64,000 nt of DNA, taken from NCBI RefSeq assembly GCF_023336505.1, contig NZ_JAMAST010000003.1, positions 248,001-312,000 on the forward strand, read 5' to 3'. The stretch is from Sporolactobacillus mangiferae (lineage in GTDB: Bacteria; Bacillota; Bacilli; Bacillales; Sporolactobacillaceae). Made by a program: the position numbers and the translations under genes. This document shows, piece by piece, positions 37,399-46,531 of this stretch; within the stretch, counting starts at the first letter, position 1; the number at the start of each line of letters is the position of its first letter. Under the pieces are notes generated by a model. It was not told the DNA's origin and made no database searches. It was given only the letters and a program-made list of their open reading frames with translations.

Positions 37399-37543
37399 CA
37401 AATGATCCGCTTATTTGGCACGAGAACTAGTATAGCACAAAATCGACAGTTTTTTCAAGTATATAATGCCACAAAGTACGATCTCTCAAAATGTCTGACT
37501 TCTGAGAAGGGTGAAATCGTCATCAAATGAAAAAACAGGCACT

Positions 37544-38200
37544 TCATTCATTGATTTCCGCAATAATCCTGATTCCTGAGCTGGCACCGATTCGCGAGGC
37601 ACCGGCGGCAATCATCGCTTCCGCTTCTTTTTTTGAGTGAATACCGCCGGCCGCTTTAACCCCGATTGCGTCACCAACCGTCTGGCGCATCAGAGCGACG
37701 TCCTCGCTTGTCGCGCCTCCTGTTGAGAACCCGGTTGAGGTCTTCACATAATCAGCACCCGCCCGAACGGCAAGCTGACAGGCACGCACTTTTTCTTCAT
37801 TAGTAAGCAGGCAGGCTTCAATGATGACTTTGACTAGCGCACGCTTTTGTGCCGCCCGCACAACTGCGCGAATATCCGCCTCAACAGTCCTTTCATCGCC
37901 GCTTTTCAGAGCACCAATGTTGATCACCATATCCACTTCATCAGCACCTTTTTCAATCGCGTCTTTCGTCTCAAAAGCCTTGGTTTCGCTTGTTTCGGCA
38001 CCAAGAGGAAAACCGATGACCGTGCACACCTTGACATTCGAGCCACTCAGCTGCTTTACGGCCAAAGGCACCCAGTATGGATTGACACAAACAGAAGCAA
38101 AGCCGAATTTTTTTGCCTCTCCTGTTAATTTAAGAATATCTGCCTGATCAGCGTTCGGTTTGAGCGCAGTGTGATCAATATATTTTGCGAGGTCTTTCAT
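37544..38200 (-). CDS. deoC: Deoxyribose-phosphate aldolase
   Basis: 218 residues. Splits 2-deoxyribose 5-phosphate into glyceraldehyde 3-phosphate and acetaldehyde. [22 protein letters not shown] and [14 protein letters not shown] are signatures; the Schiff-base lysine is in [16 protein letters not shown] and a second active-site lysine in [10 protein letters not shown]. Last gene of deoB-pdp-deoC, 24 bases after pdp. The ATG is preceded by AAAGGAG. Confidence 0.96.
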   Translation of the reverse strand: MKDLAKYIDHTALKPNADQADILKLTGEAKKFGFASVCVNPYWVPLAVKQLSGSNVKVCTVIGFPLGAETSETKAFETKDAIEKGADEVDMVINIGALKSGDERTVEADIRAVVRAAQKRALVKVIIEACLLTNEEKVRACQLAVRAGADYVKTSTGFSTGGATSEDVALMRQTVGDAIGVKAAGGIHSKKEAEAMIAAGASRIGASSGIRIIAEINE

Positions 38201-38224
38201 TTTGTTGGCTCCTTTAATTTCGAA

Positions 38225-39523
38225 TCATTCAATGATTTTATGGATAAGTGCCGGTCTGCTTGCCTGATCAGCCAATCTGATGGCTGTGTTCAATAGTCTG
38301 ACAACATGTGCGACATCTTTCGAGTCTGAATGTATGGTCAGCAATGGCTCATCCTTGGCCACAGAATCCCCGACCTTTTTGTGCAGCACGATACCCGTTG
38401 CATGATTGATCTGCTCTTCTTTAGTCGCCCGTCCGGCCCCGAGAAGCATCGCTGCCAGTCCAATCTGATCTGCTTTCATTTCCGCAATGACACCGCTTGA
38501 TCGCGCCGGAAGCTCGATTTGGTATTTGGCCTGTGGCAGTCTCTCAGGATGATCAGCAACACTCGGGTCACCGCCCTGATTTTCAATGAACTGCCTGAAT
38601 TTGTCAAAAGCCCTGCCCTGATCCAGCGCCTGCTCCAACAGCAGTCTCGCTTCCTGACGCGTCTTTGCACGTTCTGCGAAAACAACCATGCGGCTGCCAA
38701 GCTCCAGTACAAGTTCCTTCAGATCCTCAGGTCCATGGCCACGCAGCGTGTCAATCGCTTCTTTGACTTCAAGTGCGTTGCCGATCGCAAAGCCGAGTGG
38801 CTGTGACATGTCGGTAATGACCGCTGCTGTTTTCCGCCCGACACGGATCCCGATTCGAACCATTGTCTCCGCCAGACGTATGGCGTCTCTTTCACTTTTC
38901 ATAAATGCTCCAGATCCGCAGGTGACTTCAAGGACAATGGCATCGGCACCCGCCGCAATCTTTTTGCTCATTACTGAACTTGCAATCAACGGAATGGATT
39001 CAATTGATCCGCTGACGTCCCGTAAGGCATATAGTTTCTTGTCCGCAGGAACCAGATCGCCACTCTGCCCGATCACGGCAATTTGATCACGATTCACGTG
39101 ATCGATAAACTGAAGACCATCCATCTCTACGGAGAATCCGGAAATGGACTCAAGCTTATCAAGTGTTCCCCCGGTAAATCCGAGACCGCGTCCACTCATC
39201 TTGGCCACCGGTACATTGACCGAGGCAACAAGTGGTGCGAGTACCAGCGTCGTTGTGTCACCCACACCACCCGTCGAATGTTTATCAACCTTAAGCCCGG
39301 CAATCGGAGACAGATCCACGGTATCGCCCGAGTCCACCATCGCACGCGTCAGCGCAGCAATCTCCGAATCGTTCATATCCCTGAAGTAAATGGCCATCGC
39401 AAGGGCGCTTGCCTGATAATCCGGAATGGTTCCATGTGTATAGCCTTCGATAAAAAAACGGATTTCTTCATCCGTTAAGGCTATCCCATCTCTTTTTTTG
39501 GTAATGATATCAACCATTCGCAT
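38225..39523 (-). CDS. pdp: Pyrimidine-nucleoside phosphorylase
   Basis: 432 residues. Phosphorolyses uridine, thymidine and deoxyuridine. [15 protein letters not shown] binds phosphate, and [20 protein letters not shown] and [20 protein letters not shown] are family landmarks. A C-terminal domain carries [20 protein letters not shown]. The ATG at 39523 lies seven bases after GAGGTG. Middle gene of the deo operon, 11 bases after deoB. Confidence 0.95.
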   Translation of the reverse strand: MRMVDIITKKRDGIALTDEEIRFFIEGYTHGTIPDYQASALAMAIYFRDMNDSEIAALTRAMVDSGDTVDLSPIAGLKVDKHSTGGVGDTTTLVLAPLVASVNVPVAKMSGRGLGFTGGTLDKLESISGFSVEMDGLQFIDHVNRDQIAVIGQSGDLVPADKKLYALRDVSGSIESIPLIASSVMSKKIAAGADAIVLEVTCGSGAFMKSERDAIRLAETMVRIGIRVGRKTAAVITDMSQPLGFAIGNALEVKEAIDTLRGHGPEDLKELVLELGSRMVVFAERAKTRQEARLLLEQALDQGRAFDKFRQFIENQGGDPSVADHPERLPQAKYQIELPARSSGVIAEMKADQIGLAAMLLGAGRATKEEQINHATGIVLHKKVGDSVAKDEPLLTIHSDSKDVAHVVRLLNTAIRLADQASRPALIHKIIE

Positions 39524-39534
39524 CACGCATCACC

Positions 39535-40728
39535 TCAGTTTAAAGCGTTTAAAAAACTCTCACCAACTTCAGGTTTTTCTGTATTAAAATTGGCGGCCAC
39601 CGTTGCGCCGATGTCCGCAAAGGTCTGGCGAACCGGAAGCGCTCTGCCGATGGTAAAAGACGGTGAATAAACAAGCAGGGGCACAAATTCTCGCGTATGA
39701 TCTGTGCCACGAAAGCCCGGATCATTGCCATGGTCCGCTGTGATCATCAGTAAATCATTCGCATTCAATTTTGGAAGTGCCTCACCGAGCTGACGGTCGA
39801 ACGATTCGAGTGCCCTGCCGAAAAGTACGGGCTGCCGGCGATGCCCATACTTCGCATCAAAGTCAACGAGATTGGTAAAACTGAGCCCGTGAAAATCGCG
39901 ATCAAGCAGACGAATAAAATGATTCATCCCATCCTCATTGCTGATCGTGTGCCAGCCCTCAGAGATGCCCTGCCCGCTGAAAATATCATTGATCTTCCCG
40001 ACAGCCAGCGTATCCAGACCGGCATGCTGCAGAAAATCAAGTACCGTTGATTTCGGAGGTACGAGCGTCAGATCGCGGCGATTGGCCGTCCGTTCAAAGG
40101 TCGGCGCGCTGTCGCCGATGTACGGGCGGGCAATGACACGGCCGAGATGATAGGGTTCGTTAATCGTCAGTTTGCGTGCATAGTCACAAATTTTATATAA
40201 TTCTTCAAGCGGGATCACCGCTTCATGAGCGGCAATCTGCAGCACCGAATCTCCGGATGTGTACACGATCAGTTCACCCGTTTTCATCTGGCGCTCGCCA
40301 AATTTCTTGATAATTTCCGTCCCGCTTGCCGGCTTGTTCCATATGATTCTGCGGCCGCTGAACGCCTCTATTTTCCCAATCAGTTCATCGGGAAATCCAT
40401 TGGGGAACGTATGAAGCGGTGTCGTTACCGGCAGCCCCATCATCTCCCAGTGTCCGTCCATACTGTCTTTGCCTGCGGAAATTTCATGCATTTTCGTATA
40501 ATAAGCGAATGGCTTCTGCTGAACCGGAACACCCTGAATCGGATTTTCCGGACGGATATTAGACAGGCCGAGTTTTGCTAAATGAGGGATCAGAAGCCCA
40601 TTCATTGCCTCGCCCGTATGACCTAAGGTATCGCAGCCTTCATCACCATATTTCGCGGCATCGGTTGCTTCACCGATGCCCACCGAATCCAGCACGATGA
40701 TATGAATTCGTTTAAATCGTTCGTTCAT
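39535..40728 (-). CDS. deoB: Phosphopentomutase
   Basis: 397 residues of the alkaline-phosphatase superfamily. Interconverts (deoxy)ribose 1- and 5-phosphate, linking pdp to deoC. Metal-binding motifs are visible: [15 protein letters not shown] at the start, [11 protein letters not shown] and [11 protein letters not shown] near the end; [15 protein letters not shown] holds the phosphorylated threonine region. The ATG at 40728 lies five bases after AGGAGG. First gene of the operon, behind a good promoter. Confidence 0.95.
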   Translation of the reverse strand: MNERFKRIHIIVLDSVGIGEATDAAKYGDEGCDTLGHTGEAMNGLLIPHLAKLGLSNIRPENPIQGVPVQQKPFAYYTKMHEISAGKDSMDGHWEMMGLPVTTPLHTFPNGFPDELIGKIEAFSGRRIIWNKPASGTEIIKKFGERQMKTGELIVYTSGDSVLQIAAHEAVIPLEELYKICDYARKLTINEPYHLGRVIARPYIGDSAPTFERTANRRDLTLVPPKSTVLDFLQHAGLDTLAVGKINDIFSGQGISEGWHTISNEDGMNHFIRLLDRDFHGLSFTNLVDFDAKYGHRRQPVLFGRALESFDRQLGEALPKLNANDLLMITADHGNDPGFRGTDHTREFVPLLVYSPSFTIGRALPVRQTFADIGATVAANFNTEKPEVGESFLNALN

Positions 40729-40783
40729 TATGTCCTCCTGTAAGCGAAACGTGTTCGGAGTTTTTTGGAAAAATCTATACTTC

Positions 40784-40812
40784 ATTTTACCCCATCACAC
40801 AGAAAGCCGCAA
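40784..40812 (-). promoter_or_regulatory. Promoter of the deoB-pdp-deoC operon
   Basis: On the minus strand: TTGCGG, 17-base spacer, TAAAAT. Just upstream TTCGGA...TCCGAA forms a hairpin (about 40818-40853) containing two AGACGC direct repeats, a possible regulator site. Confidence 0.65.
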
Positions 40813-40861
40813 AAAACTTCGGAAGCAGACGCCTGACAAGACGCAATCCGAAATTTTTTTT

Positions 40862-40932
40862 AGAAAACTTGCCTTTGCCAAGTCTCTGGCGAAGGCAAAG
40901 ATCTCGTTGCACTTGATTTGACAATTCAAGAG
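40862..40932 (+). repeat. Short-type repeat, variant tail
   Basis: Head AGAAAACTTGCCTTTGCCAA and GGCGAAGGCAAAG as usual, but the tail is GCACTTGATTTGAC and ATTCAAGAGTA. The same variant occurs at 62341-62414. It is joined directly to a long-type repeat. Confidence 0.8.
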
Positions 40933-40936
40933 TATT

Positions 40937-41199
40937 AAAAAACCGGGTGAAGCACCCGGTCATTGATCGCAACACTGTCATCATTTGAGTGCGATTTACC
41001 GGCCATTCAGCATGATTTACCGGTCATCGCTCGCTTTCACAGTTTTCCACCAGCGTTTTTGGTCTATTTATTTTGTTGGCATTGGCGCTGCGGCTGCTCG
41101 CTTGTCGCGGGTGCACGCACCGCGATCCTCCTCGGGCAAGCTGGAATCTGCGGTGTCCCCTATCCCTCAAGCATGTCATGGATGTTTCTTATCTTGTTA
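40937..41199 (+). repeat. Long-type intergenic repeat
   Basis: Opens with the perfect hairpin ACCGGGTGAAGCACCCGGT, then CATTGATCGCAACACTGTCA, GTCTATTTATTTTGTTGGCA, CGGCTGCTCGCTTGTCGCGG and ATCCTCCTCGGGCAAGC. The first half matches 6800-6950. Confidence 0.85.
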
Positions 41200-41213
41200 G
41201 AACACTTTTTAAA

Positions 41214-42167
41214 TTATTCCTCGTTATATTTTCTTGACTCTTCTTTAAGATGAACAAGGTCTACAAGCATGGAATGGTACGGTGCCTCCAGACCATGTTT
41301 CTCCGCCAGACGGACAATCGCACCATTAATATAATCGACTTCAGTCGGCCGGTTCGTGCTCATGTCCTGGTGCATCGACGGATAGTGAAGCGGATTCCCC
41401 ACTTCCGATACATACATGACTTGCTCAACCAGTTCGTCTCTGGTCACTTCCATCTTGAATCCTTCGGCATCAATGGCTTCATAAGCTTCATAAATCAGCT
41501 TGCGTGACATTTCCTTCGCATTTTTATATGCAGCAAACTGTCCCATTTTTATGTTCATCAGTGTGCAGAGCGTGTTGACAACCGAATTGAAAACAAGCTT
41601 GGTCCAGACCGTACCCATGTAGTCTTTCTGAACGGTCGGATGCATCAATGCCTTCTCCATTTCTGCTGCAACCTTGTAGATAAAGTCATTCGGCTCACCT
41701 TCAACCCGAACAATATGCACATGTCCACCGCCGCGCTTGCCGATGAAATCGACCTTGCCCGGTCCCTTCATGACGGTTGCGATCATTGCCGTTCCCGCAA
41801 TAATATGTGTACGCGGAACAAACCGGGCAATGTATTCAGCACCGCCGAAACCGTTCTGATTCGTCAGTACGTACGTCTGTTCACTAATAAAGTGTTGACA
41901 CCTTTCCATCGTTTCAACTGTATGCATGTCTTTAACAAAAACAATCGCAAGCTCCGGAGTTTCATGATAGTCCTCCGGATAACTGATACTGACTTTGACA
42001 AAACGCTCATCCTTACCGTCCCGCCAGACATGCACACCGCCATTTTTCCTGATCTCTTCTACATTGGGTTCCCATGTATCTACGAAATGCACGTCATTCC
42101 CTGCTTCCTGAAGAAGCACACCATACCTTAATCCCATCGCACCTGCACCAATCACGACAATCTTCAT
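41214..42167 (-). CDS. 2-dehydropantoate 2-reductase-like protein
   Basis: 317 residues of the ApbA/PanE family, which reduces ketopantoate to pantoate with NADPH in pantothenate/CoA synthesis. The nucleotide site is VVIGAGAMGLRYGVLL; TNQNGFGGAEYI and the C-terminal KLVFNSVVNTLCTLMNIKMG (with the family's substrate-domain lysine and asparagine) and HYPSMHQDMSTNRPTEVDYI match. The ATG at 42167 lies nine bases after GGAG. No panB/panC nearby. The gene is preceded by a 275-base leader with a short Val/Ile-rich ORF and competing hairpins, suggesting control by branched-chain amino acids. Some relatives reduce other 2-oxo acids, so panE is likely, not certain. Confidence 0.85.
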   Translation of the reverse strand: MKIVVIGAGAMGLRYGVLLQEAGNDVHFVDTWEPNVEEIRKNGGVHVWRDGKDERFVKVSISYPEDYHETPELAIVFVKDMHTVETMERCQHFISEQTYVLTNQNGFGGAEYIARFVPRTHIIAGTAMIATVMKGPGKVDFIGKRGGGHVHIVRVEGEPNDFIYKVAAEMEKALMHPTVQKDYMGTVWTKLVFNSVVNTLCTLMNIKMGQFAAYKNAKEMSRKLIYEAYEAIDAEGFKMEVTRDELVEQVMYVSEVGNPLHYPSMHQDMSTNRPTEVDYINGAIVRLAEKHGLEAPYHSMLVDLVHLKEESRKYNEE

Positions 42168-42242
42168 CCTTTTCGTCTCCTTTTTCTGTTCTCCTTCAGT
42201 CTCCCATGCCTCTTTTCTGATCTGCACGTCGTTCACTTCTCC

Positions 42243-42312
42243 AAGTAAAACGAAGAGCCCCATCCAGATGCTGCTCTGAATGAGGCTCTGCTTAAGTCCC
42301 ATTCAGTACAAA
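42243..42312 (-). promoter_or_regulatory. Transcription attenuator in the panE-like leader
   Basis: The terminator stem AGAGCCTCATTCAG / CTGGATGGGGCTCT (42276-42289 with 42254-42267) has 14 continuous pairs including two G-U, followed by TCGTTTTACTT. Its CATTCAG can instead pair with CTGAATG (42300-42306), an antiterminator. The overlapping TTTGTACTG (42304-42312) can pair with CAGTACAAA inside the leader ORF (42384-42392). The three pairings exclude one another. Confidence 0.75.
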
Positions 42313-42313
42313 T

Positions 42314-42361
42314 AGGACTCAAGCACATACGATCGATGAATCGATGGATGCACTGAGTCCT
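42314..42361 (-). promoter_or_regulatory. Hairpin starting at the leader ORF stop codon
   Basis: AGGACTCA and TGAGTCCT pair, with a CATCGAT/ATCGAT inner repeat, beginning at the stop codon of the leader ORF. Its 3' arm can also pair for 11 bases with GGACTTAAGCA (42289-42299), an alternative fold. Resembles the pause hairpin of known attenuators. Confidence 0.6.
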
Positions 42362-42407
42362 AACTAATCAAAATGACGACTACTTTGTACTGTTTTGAAC
42401 GGAACAT
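42360..42407 (-). CDS. Leader peptide for attenuation, 15 aa
   Basis: MFRSKQYKVVVILIS, then TAG. The ATG lies eight bases after AAGAAGG. Six of the last seven codons are Val-Val-Val-Ile-Leu-Ile. The codons for Gln-Tyr-Lys just before that run (CAGTACAAA) form one arm of the attenuator, so a ribosome stalled on the valines would cover that arm. Confidence 0.7.
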   Translation of the reverse strand: MFRSKQYKVVVILIS

Positions 42408-42451
42408 GATTGCGACCTTCTTTTTGGAAGACTATTTAAGTGAGTGCTGTC

Positions 42452-42480
42452 AGTTTACACGATCCATGGCTTGTTGTCAA
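42452..42480 (-). promoter_or_regulatory. Promoter of the attenuator/panE-like transcript
   Basis: On the minus strand: TTGACA, 17-base spacer, TAAACT. It places the RNA start near 42445, about 280 bases before the coding start. Confidence 0.85.
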
Positions 42481-42551
42481 TGGAATTTTTCGAAAATTTG
42501 CATTTAAGGATACCCACAAAGATCCCAAATGTGTACTAGCAAATGAGGTCA

Positions 42552-42587
42552 AAACAAAAGGACCGCTTTGTTGCCACGGTCCTCTTT
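42552..42587 (-). terminator. Terminator of the opuA operon
   Basis: On the minus strand AGGACCG and CGGTCCT pair around an 11-base loop, followed by TTTGTTTTG. Confidence 0.85.
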
Positions 42588-42672
42588 GAATAGCCGATGA
42601 ACTTATCGTTCTCTGCATCGTCCTCTTCCGCACAGTAAAAAAGCAGCGGAAGTCATTCGAAAGACAATCTAA

Positions 42673-43557
42673 TCAATCCTTCAAATCTTCAATTGAATTG
42701 ATCTTTACATAAGAAGGAACAACCAGCCCCAGCTTTGTTCCTTTTAAATTCGGGCCAAGATCAGTTACTTGATCCTTGAATTGTTTCAGGTAATCCGCAT
42801 GCGTTGACGGAAGCCAGGCGGCAACAATAGCATCGTCACTGCCTTTTGCAAGACCGGCCCACATTTGCCCTGCACCAAGCTGCTCCATTGTCACCTTATA
42901 CCCCAGATCCTGAAGCACTTTGGCAATCACATGTGTACTGGCAATTTCAGAGGCCCATGCCACATAGCCGAGTTTAATGGATTTACCACTGACTTTCTTG
43001 GCGCCTTTGGTCCACGCACTGACTTTGTCAGGATTTTCTTTTACCCATTGCGCTGCTGCTTTCTCGGCATCAGTACCGTTCTGAACCGAGAGCATCACCT
43101 TGCTCATATCCGCAGGTGTCCAATGAAACTGATCGAGGACCTTGGTCGCGTTGGGATCTTTCTTCTCGAAGCCCTTGTGGACAATAGTGTGGATGCTTTC
43201 TGACTTTCCGTATATTCCCTTCGGATCCTTTAAATATTTCAGATCATATTTCTGGAACATCCAGTGCGGTGTCCATCCTGTAACAACGATCGGCTGCTTC
43301 TTTTTAATCGCCTTATCAAGCGCAGCGGTCATCGTTGATTCTGAACCCGACTGCACGGTCCAATTACTCAACCCGTAGTCTTTAACTACCTGATCCGTCA
43401 ATTTCATTTCACCGGCACCCGGATCAATACCGATAATCTTATGGTCAACTTTATTGCCGAATGAATCCGCACTGCCCGCACTCTGGCTCTGGCATCCTGC
43501 AAGAGTTAACGCAGCAATGATTAACGCGCTTAAAAAGATAAGATTAAACCTCTTCAT
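42673..43557 (-). CDS. opuAC: Glycine betaine-binding lipoprotein OpuAC
   Basis: 294 residues. Signal peptide with lipobox LTLAGCQS, so membrane-anchored outside. The OpuAC fold is shown by PIVVTGWTPHWMFQKYDLKY (an aromatic ligand cage) and by IKLGYVAWASEIASTHVIAK and AWLPSTHADYL. Binds glycine betaine or a related osmolyte and delivers it to OpuAB. The ATG at 43557 lies eight bases after AGGAGG, one base past the opuAB stop. Last gene of the opuA operon. Confidence 0.93.
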   Translation of the reverse strand: MKRFNLIFLSALIIAALTLAGCQSQSAGSADSFGNKVDHKIIGIDPGAGEMKLTDQVVKDYGLSNWTVQSGSESTMTAALDKAIKKKQPIVVTGWTPHWMFQKYDLKYLKDPKGIYGKSESIHTIVHKGFEKKDPNATKVLDQFHWTPADMSKVMLSVQNGTDAEKAAAQWVKENPDKVSAWTKGAKKVSGKSIKLGYVAWASEIASTHVIAKVLQDLGYKVTMEQLGAGQMWAGLAKGSDDAIVAAWLPSTHADYLKQFKDQVTDLGPNLKGTKLGLVVPSYVKINSIEDLKD

Positions 43558-43558
43558 A

Positions 43559-44407
43559 TTATGCTCCTCCTGTCTTTTTACCTCGTGTATTTTGTGACAT
43601 GCGATCCAGCATAATCGCAATAATTACGATTGCCAGACCAGCTTCAACACCAATGTCAGTTTTCAGTGACGTGACTGCCAGATAAACATCAGCCCCAAGC
43701 CCTGGTGCACCGACAAGCGACGCTACGACAACCATCGATAATGAAAGCATGATGCTCTGATTCACGCCCGCCATGATTGTCGGCGCTGCCAGTGGAATCT
43801 GCACCTTAACTAGTTTCTGCCATGTAGTCGAACCAAATGCATTTGATGCTTCAATGAGATCGCCGGGAACCTGGCGAATTCCCAGCCCGGTCATACGAAT
43901 CGTCGGCGGCATGGCAAAGACAATTGTCGCCACAACCCCGGGCGGCATACCGGTTCCGAACAGGAAAATAGCCGGAATCAAATAAACGAATGAGGGCATC
44001 GTCTGCATAAAATCAAGAATCGGTGTCACGATGCGGTGAAACGTTCGATTAATGCCAGCCAGTATGCCGAGCGGAAGGCCGATTATTATGGAAAGAACCA
44101 CTGAAGTCAGGACAAGAGCAAAAGTCTGCATGGCATGCTGCCAGTAGCCCAGATCATAGATCAGAATCAGTCCAATCAACGTAAACAGAGCAACGCCCCA
44201 GCCCCGTCGCCAAAAAGCAACGCCTGCACAGATCAAGATAAAAACAACGGGCGTCATAAACAGAAACAGCCAGACCAGACTGTCAACAAAGCCCTGGATT
44301 CCGGAGGCTATATAACCGAAAAATGTATCAAAGTGATCAGTAATGAATTGAATGAATACATCCGCCCAGTGACCGATTGGTATTTTAGGCAAAAAGGTGG
44401 CATTCAT
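43559..44407 (-). CDS. opuAB: Glycine betaine ABC permease OpuAB
   Basis: 282 residues with six to seven helices. The EAA loop (LIEASNAFGSTTWQKLVKVQIPLA, split here by the reading) and the segment GLPLGILAGINRTF are typical of ProW/OpuAB. It forms the channel with OpuAA. Its ATG overlaps the opuAA stop (ATGA), pointing to coupled translation. Confidence 0.93.
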   Translation of the reverse strand: MNATFLPKIPIGHWADVFIQFITDHFDTFFGYIASGIQGFVDSLVWLFLFMTPVVFILICAGVAFWRRGWGVALFTLIGLILIYDLGYWQHAMQTFALVLTSVVLSIIIGLPLGILAGINRTFHRIVTPILDFMQTMPSFVYLIPAIFLFGTGMPPGVVATIVFAMPPTIRMTGLGIRQVPGDLIEASNAFGSTTWQKLVKVQIPLAAPTIMAGVNQSIMLSLSMVVVASLVGAPGLGADVYLAVTSLKTDIGVEAGLAIVIIAIMLDRMSQNTRGKKTGGA

Positions 44408-45609
44408 GAGTGCTGCACCTCCTTATCTTTCGTTAAGGGTGTATTTCCTGCCAGCGCGTGAATAATCGCTCCACGTCGTACAAGCCCGCGCAGTCTCCCC
44501 TGATCATCAACAACCGCGAGTGGAATCGATGATTTTGAAATATCGTCAAACAGATCGTTCAGATGTGTATCCACTTTAACCGGCTGCACCTTTTTAACAA
44601 ATTCACCAATTGCCGTACTCGTTTTAATCGCCTGTGCTGCATCGTCTGCATCCACGACACCAAGCAGCTTCTGACTGCGATCAACAGCGAAAATGCTTGA
44701 AATGCCATTGTCATTCATCAGCTTTAGCGCAACGCGGGCACCACGATCAATAGTTACCGCATCCGCATGAGTCATAATGTTTCCTGCTGTGATGACCTTA
44801 CTCAGATCAACGTCTTCAACAAAATGCGCCACATAGTCATTGGCCGGATTCATGAGAATCTCTTCAGGTGTGCCGATCTGAACAATGCGCCCGTCTTTCA
44901 TCAAGGCAATTCGATCGCCGATACGCAGCGCTTCATCCAAATCATGCGTGATGAACACAATGGTTTTTTTCATCGCATCCTGCAAATCAAGCAACTGATC
45001 CTGCATTTCCTTACGAATTAACGGATCAAGTGCGCTGAAGGCTTCATCCATCAGCAGAATATCCGTATCACTGGCTAATGCGCGGGCAAGCCCGACGCGC
45101 TGCTGCATGCCGCCGGACAGCTGACTGGGGTAACTCGCTTCATAGCCCTTCAGTCCGACAAGAGCCAATGCCTCAAGTGCTCGCTTTTCACGTTCTCTTT
45201 TATCGAGTCCCTGAATTTCAAGCCCGAATAATGTGTTGTCAAGAATGGTTCGGTGAGGAAAGAGCGCGAATCCCTGAAAAACCATACTGATTTTCTTACG
45301 CCGAACTTGACGCAATTCCTCCGCCTTCATCTGTGTAATCTCCTGATCGTCTATAAAGATACTCCCTGATGTCGGCTCAATTAATCGATTCAGAAGTCGG
45401 ACCAAGGTCGATTTCCCGCTTCCGGACAGGCCCATGATGACAAAAATTTCACCGGATTCAACATAAAAACTTGCTTCAGCAACGCCGACATTCAAATCGG
45501 TTTTCTCTTTTATCTCTTTTTTCGTTAATCCTTGTTCCAGTAATTCCAGACCATGCCTCGGATTTTTACCGAAAATTTTAATTGCCTGCCTGACTTCAAT
45601 TTTTTTCAT
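44404..45609 (-). CDS. opuAA: Glycine betaine ABC ATPase OpuAA with CBS domains
   Basis: 401 residues. Walker A GLSGSGKST, signature LSGGMQQRV, Walker B ILLMDEAFSALDPLIR and switch His in FITHDLDEAL. The C-terminal 130 residues are two CBS domains (NIMTHADAVTIDRGARVAL; PVKVDTHLNDLFDDI), which in OpuA sense ionic strength or a cyclic dinucleotide. The ATG lies five bases after GAGGTG. First gene of the operon; transcription starts in the repeat-filled space shared with the GbsR-type gene. Confidence 0.94.
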   Translation of the reverse strand: MKKIEVRQAIKIFGKNPRHGLELLEQGLTKKEIKEKTDLNVGVAEASFYVESGEIFVIMGLSGSGKSTLVRLLNRLIEPTSGSIFIDDQEITQMKAEELRQVRRKKISMVFQGFALFPHRTILDNTLFGLEIQGLDKREREKRALEALALVGLKGYEASYPSQLSGGMQQRVGLARALASDTDILLMDEAFSALDPLIRKEMQDQLLDLQDAMKKTIVFITHDLDEALRIGDRIALMKDGRIVQIGTPEEILMNPANDYVAHFVEDVDLSKVITAGNIMTHADAVTIDRGARVALKLMNDNGISSIFAVDRSQKLLGVVDADDAAQAIKTSTAIGEFVKKVQPVKVDTHLNDLFDDISKSSIPLAVVDDQGRLRGLVRRGAIIHALAGNTPLTKDKEVQHS

Positions 45610-45668
45610 TCGAACACCTCATCTTCCTTTATAATCACCATTAGGATTGTTTTTATCGTCAGTCTCTA

Positions 45669-46116
45669 TTAAGAAAAACCGTGCAAAAAGTGCCCGGTCC
45701 TTACTTCCGCACGATGTGGTGGCTTTCGCGTTGCATACAGGACGTACTTCCGCAGGATGCGGTGGCTTTCGCGTTGCATACAGGACGTATGCGCCCTTAG
45801 CGAAAGTTCTTTATAGTTATTAAAAAAGTTCCTTACATTAGTGGAACTCCCTTTTCAACCAGCGAAAGTTCCTTATAGTTATTGAAAATTCCCTTACTTT
45901 AGTGGAAGTTCCCTTTACGCTGTAATCGAACTGGATTCGTGTCTTTTCGGTACTGAATCGGCGCTTCAGTTGCTCGCTTGCCGTGGGCGCACTGCGAGCC
46001 TCCTCAGGCAGGCAGGAATCTGCGGGATCTCGCTGGCACCAGCACCTTCCGCTTTGACACGGTTGAACCATTGTTTGATTCATTGGATACGGGGCAAAAT
46101 CATAGACTTTCTTTTT
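45669..46116 (+). repeat. Long-type intergenic repeat, longest copy
   Basis: Opens with ACCGTGC...TGCCCGGT, then two tandem copies of an ACTTCCGCA.GATG.GGTGG / CTTTCGCGTTGCATACAGGA unit (about 43 bases each, 45702-45788), several TAGTGGAAGTTCC/AGCGAAAGTTCC units, the TTGCTCGCTTGCCGTGGGCG core and the tail AAAATCATAGACTTTCTTT. It sits between opuA and the divergent regulator. Confidence 0.85.
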
Positions 46117-46119
46117 TTG

Positions 46120-46180
46120 CTGGGAATTTTGCCAACTGGCAAATCTCTGACAAAGGCACCCTCACACTTATAACATCATC
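46120..46180 (+). repeat. Short-type repeat, degenerate
   Basis: TTTTGCCAACTGGCAAATCT, CTGACAAAGGCA and CACACTTATAACATCATC. Joined to the end of the long copy. Confidence 0.55.
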
Positions 46181-46368
46181 TGGAAAGATTTGTATCATGC
46201 ATTAAAAATTATAAAATTTATTTCATCATGAATTAGCGCATTGGTGGAAAATGCGGACTTCATACACCTTTCATTCTGCTGGCACAGGCCGCAGGCCGTG
46301 GTAAGTACGCACAGGAACATCGAAAAAAACGAGCCACTCAACAGTACCCATCGTAACATAATATTTTA

Positions 46369-46408
46369 TACAGTTCAAACTGTACATTCAGAAATAACGA
46401 TGTATACT
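46369..46408 (+). promoter_or_regulatory. Two palindromes upstream of the GbsR-type gene
   Basis: TACAGTTCAAACTGTA (46369-46384) is a perfect seven-base inverted repeat. Slightly downstream, TGTATACTATACA is another, and it includes a TACTAT -10-like box. Good candidates for GbsR-type operators. Confidence 0.5.
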
Positions 46409-46531
46409 ATACAATATGTTTTAATAAAAGCGTCTTTGCGTATTGCTGCTTTTAACATTTTTATTCTTTTCAGAGTGCCGGGCAACGTATACAATGGAGT
46501 GTGTGGAATTTTCTTTAAAGTTGGTGATACT

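Noticed and set aside
42243-42480. T-box leader before the panE-like gene
   Set aside because: No T-box sequence or specifier-loop architecture; the short translated ORF and competing stems explain the leader better.
45669-46116. Repeated units as a CRISPR array
   Set aside because: Units are imperfect, adjacent without unique spacers, and no cas gene is present.
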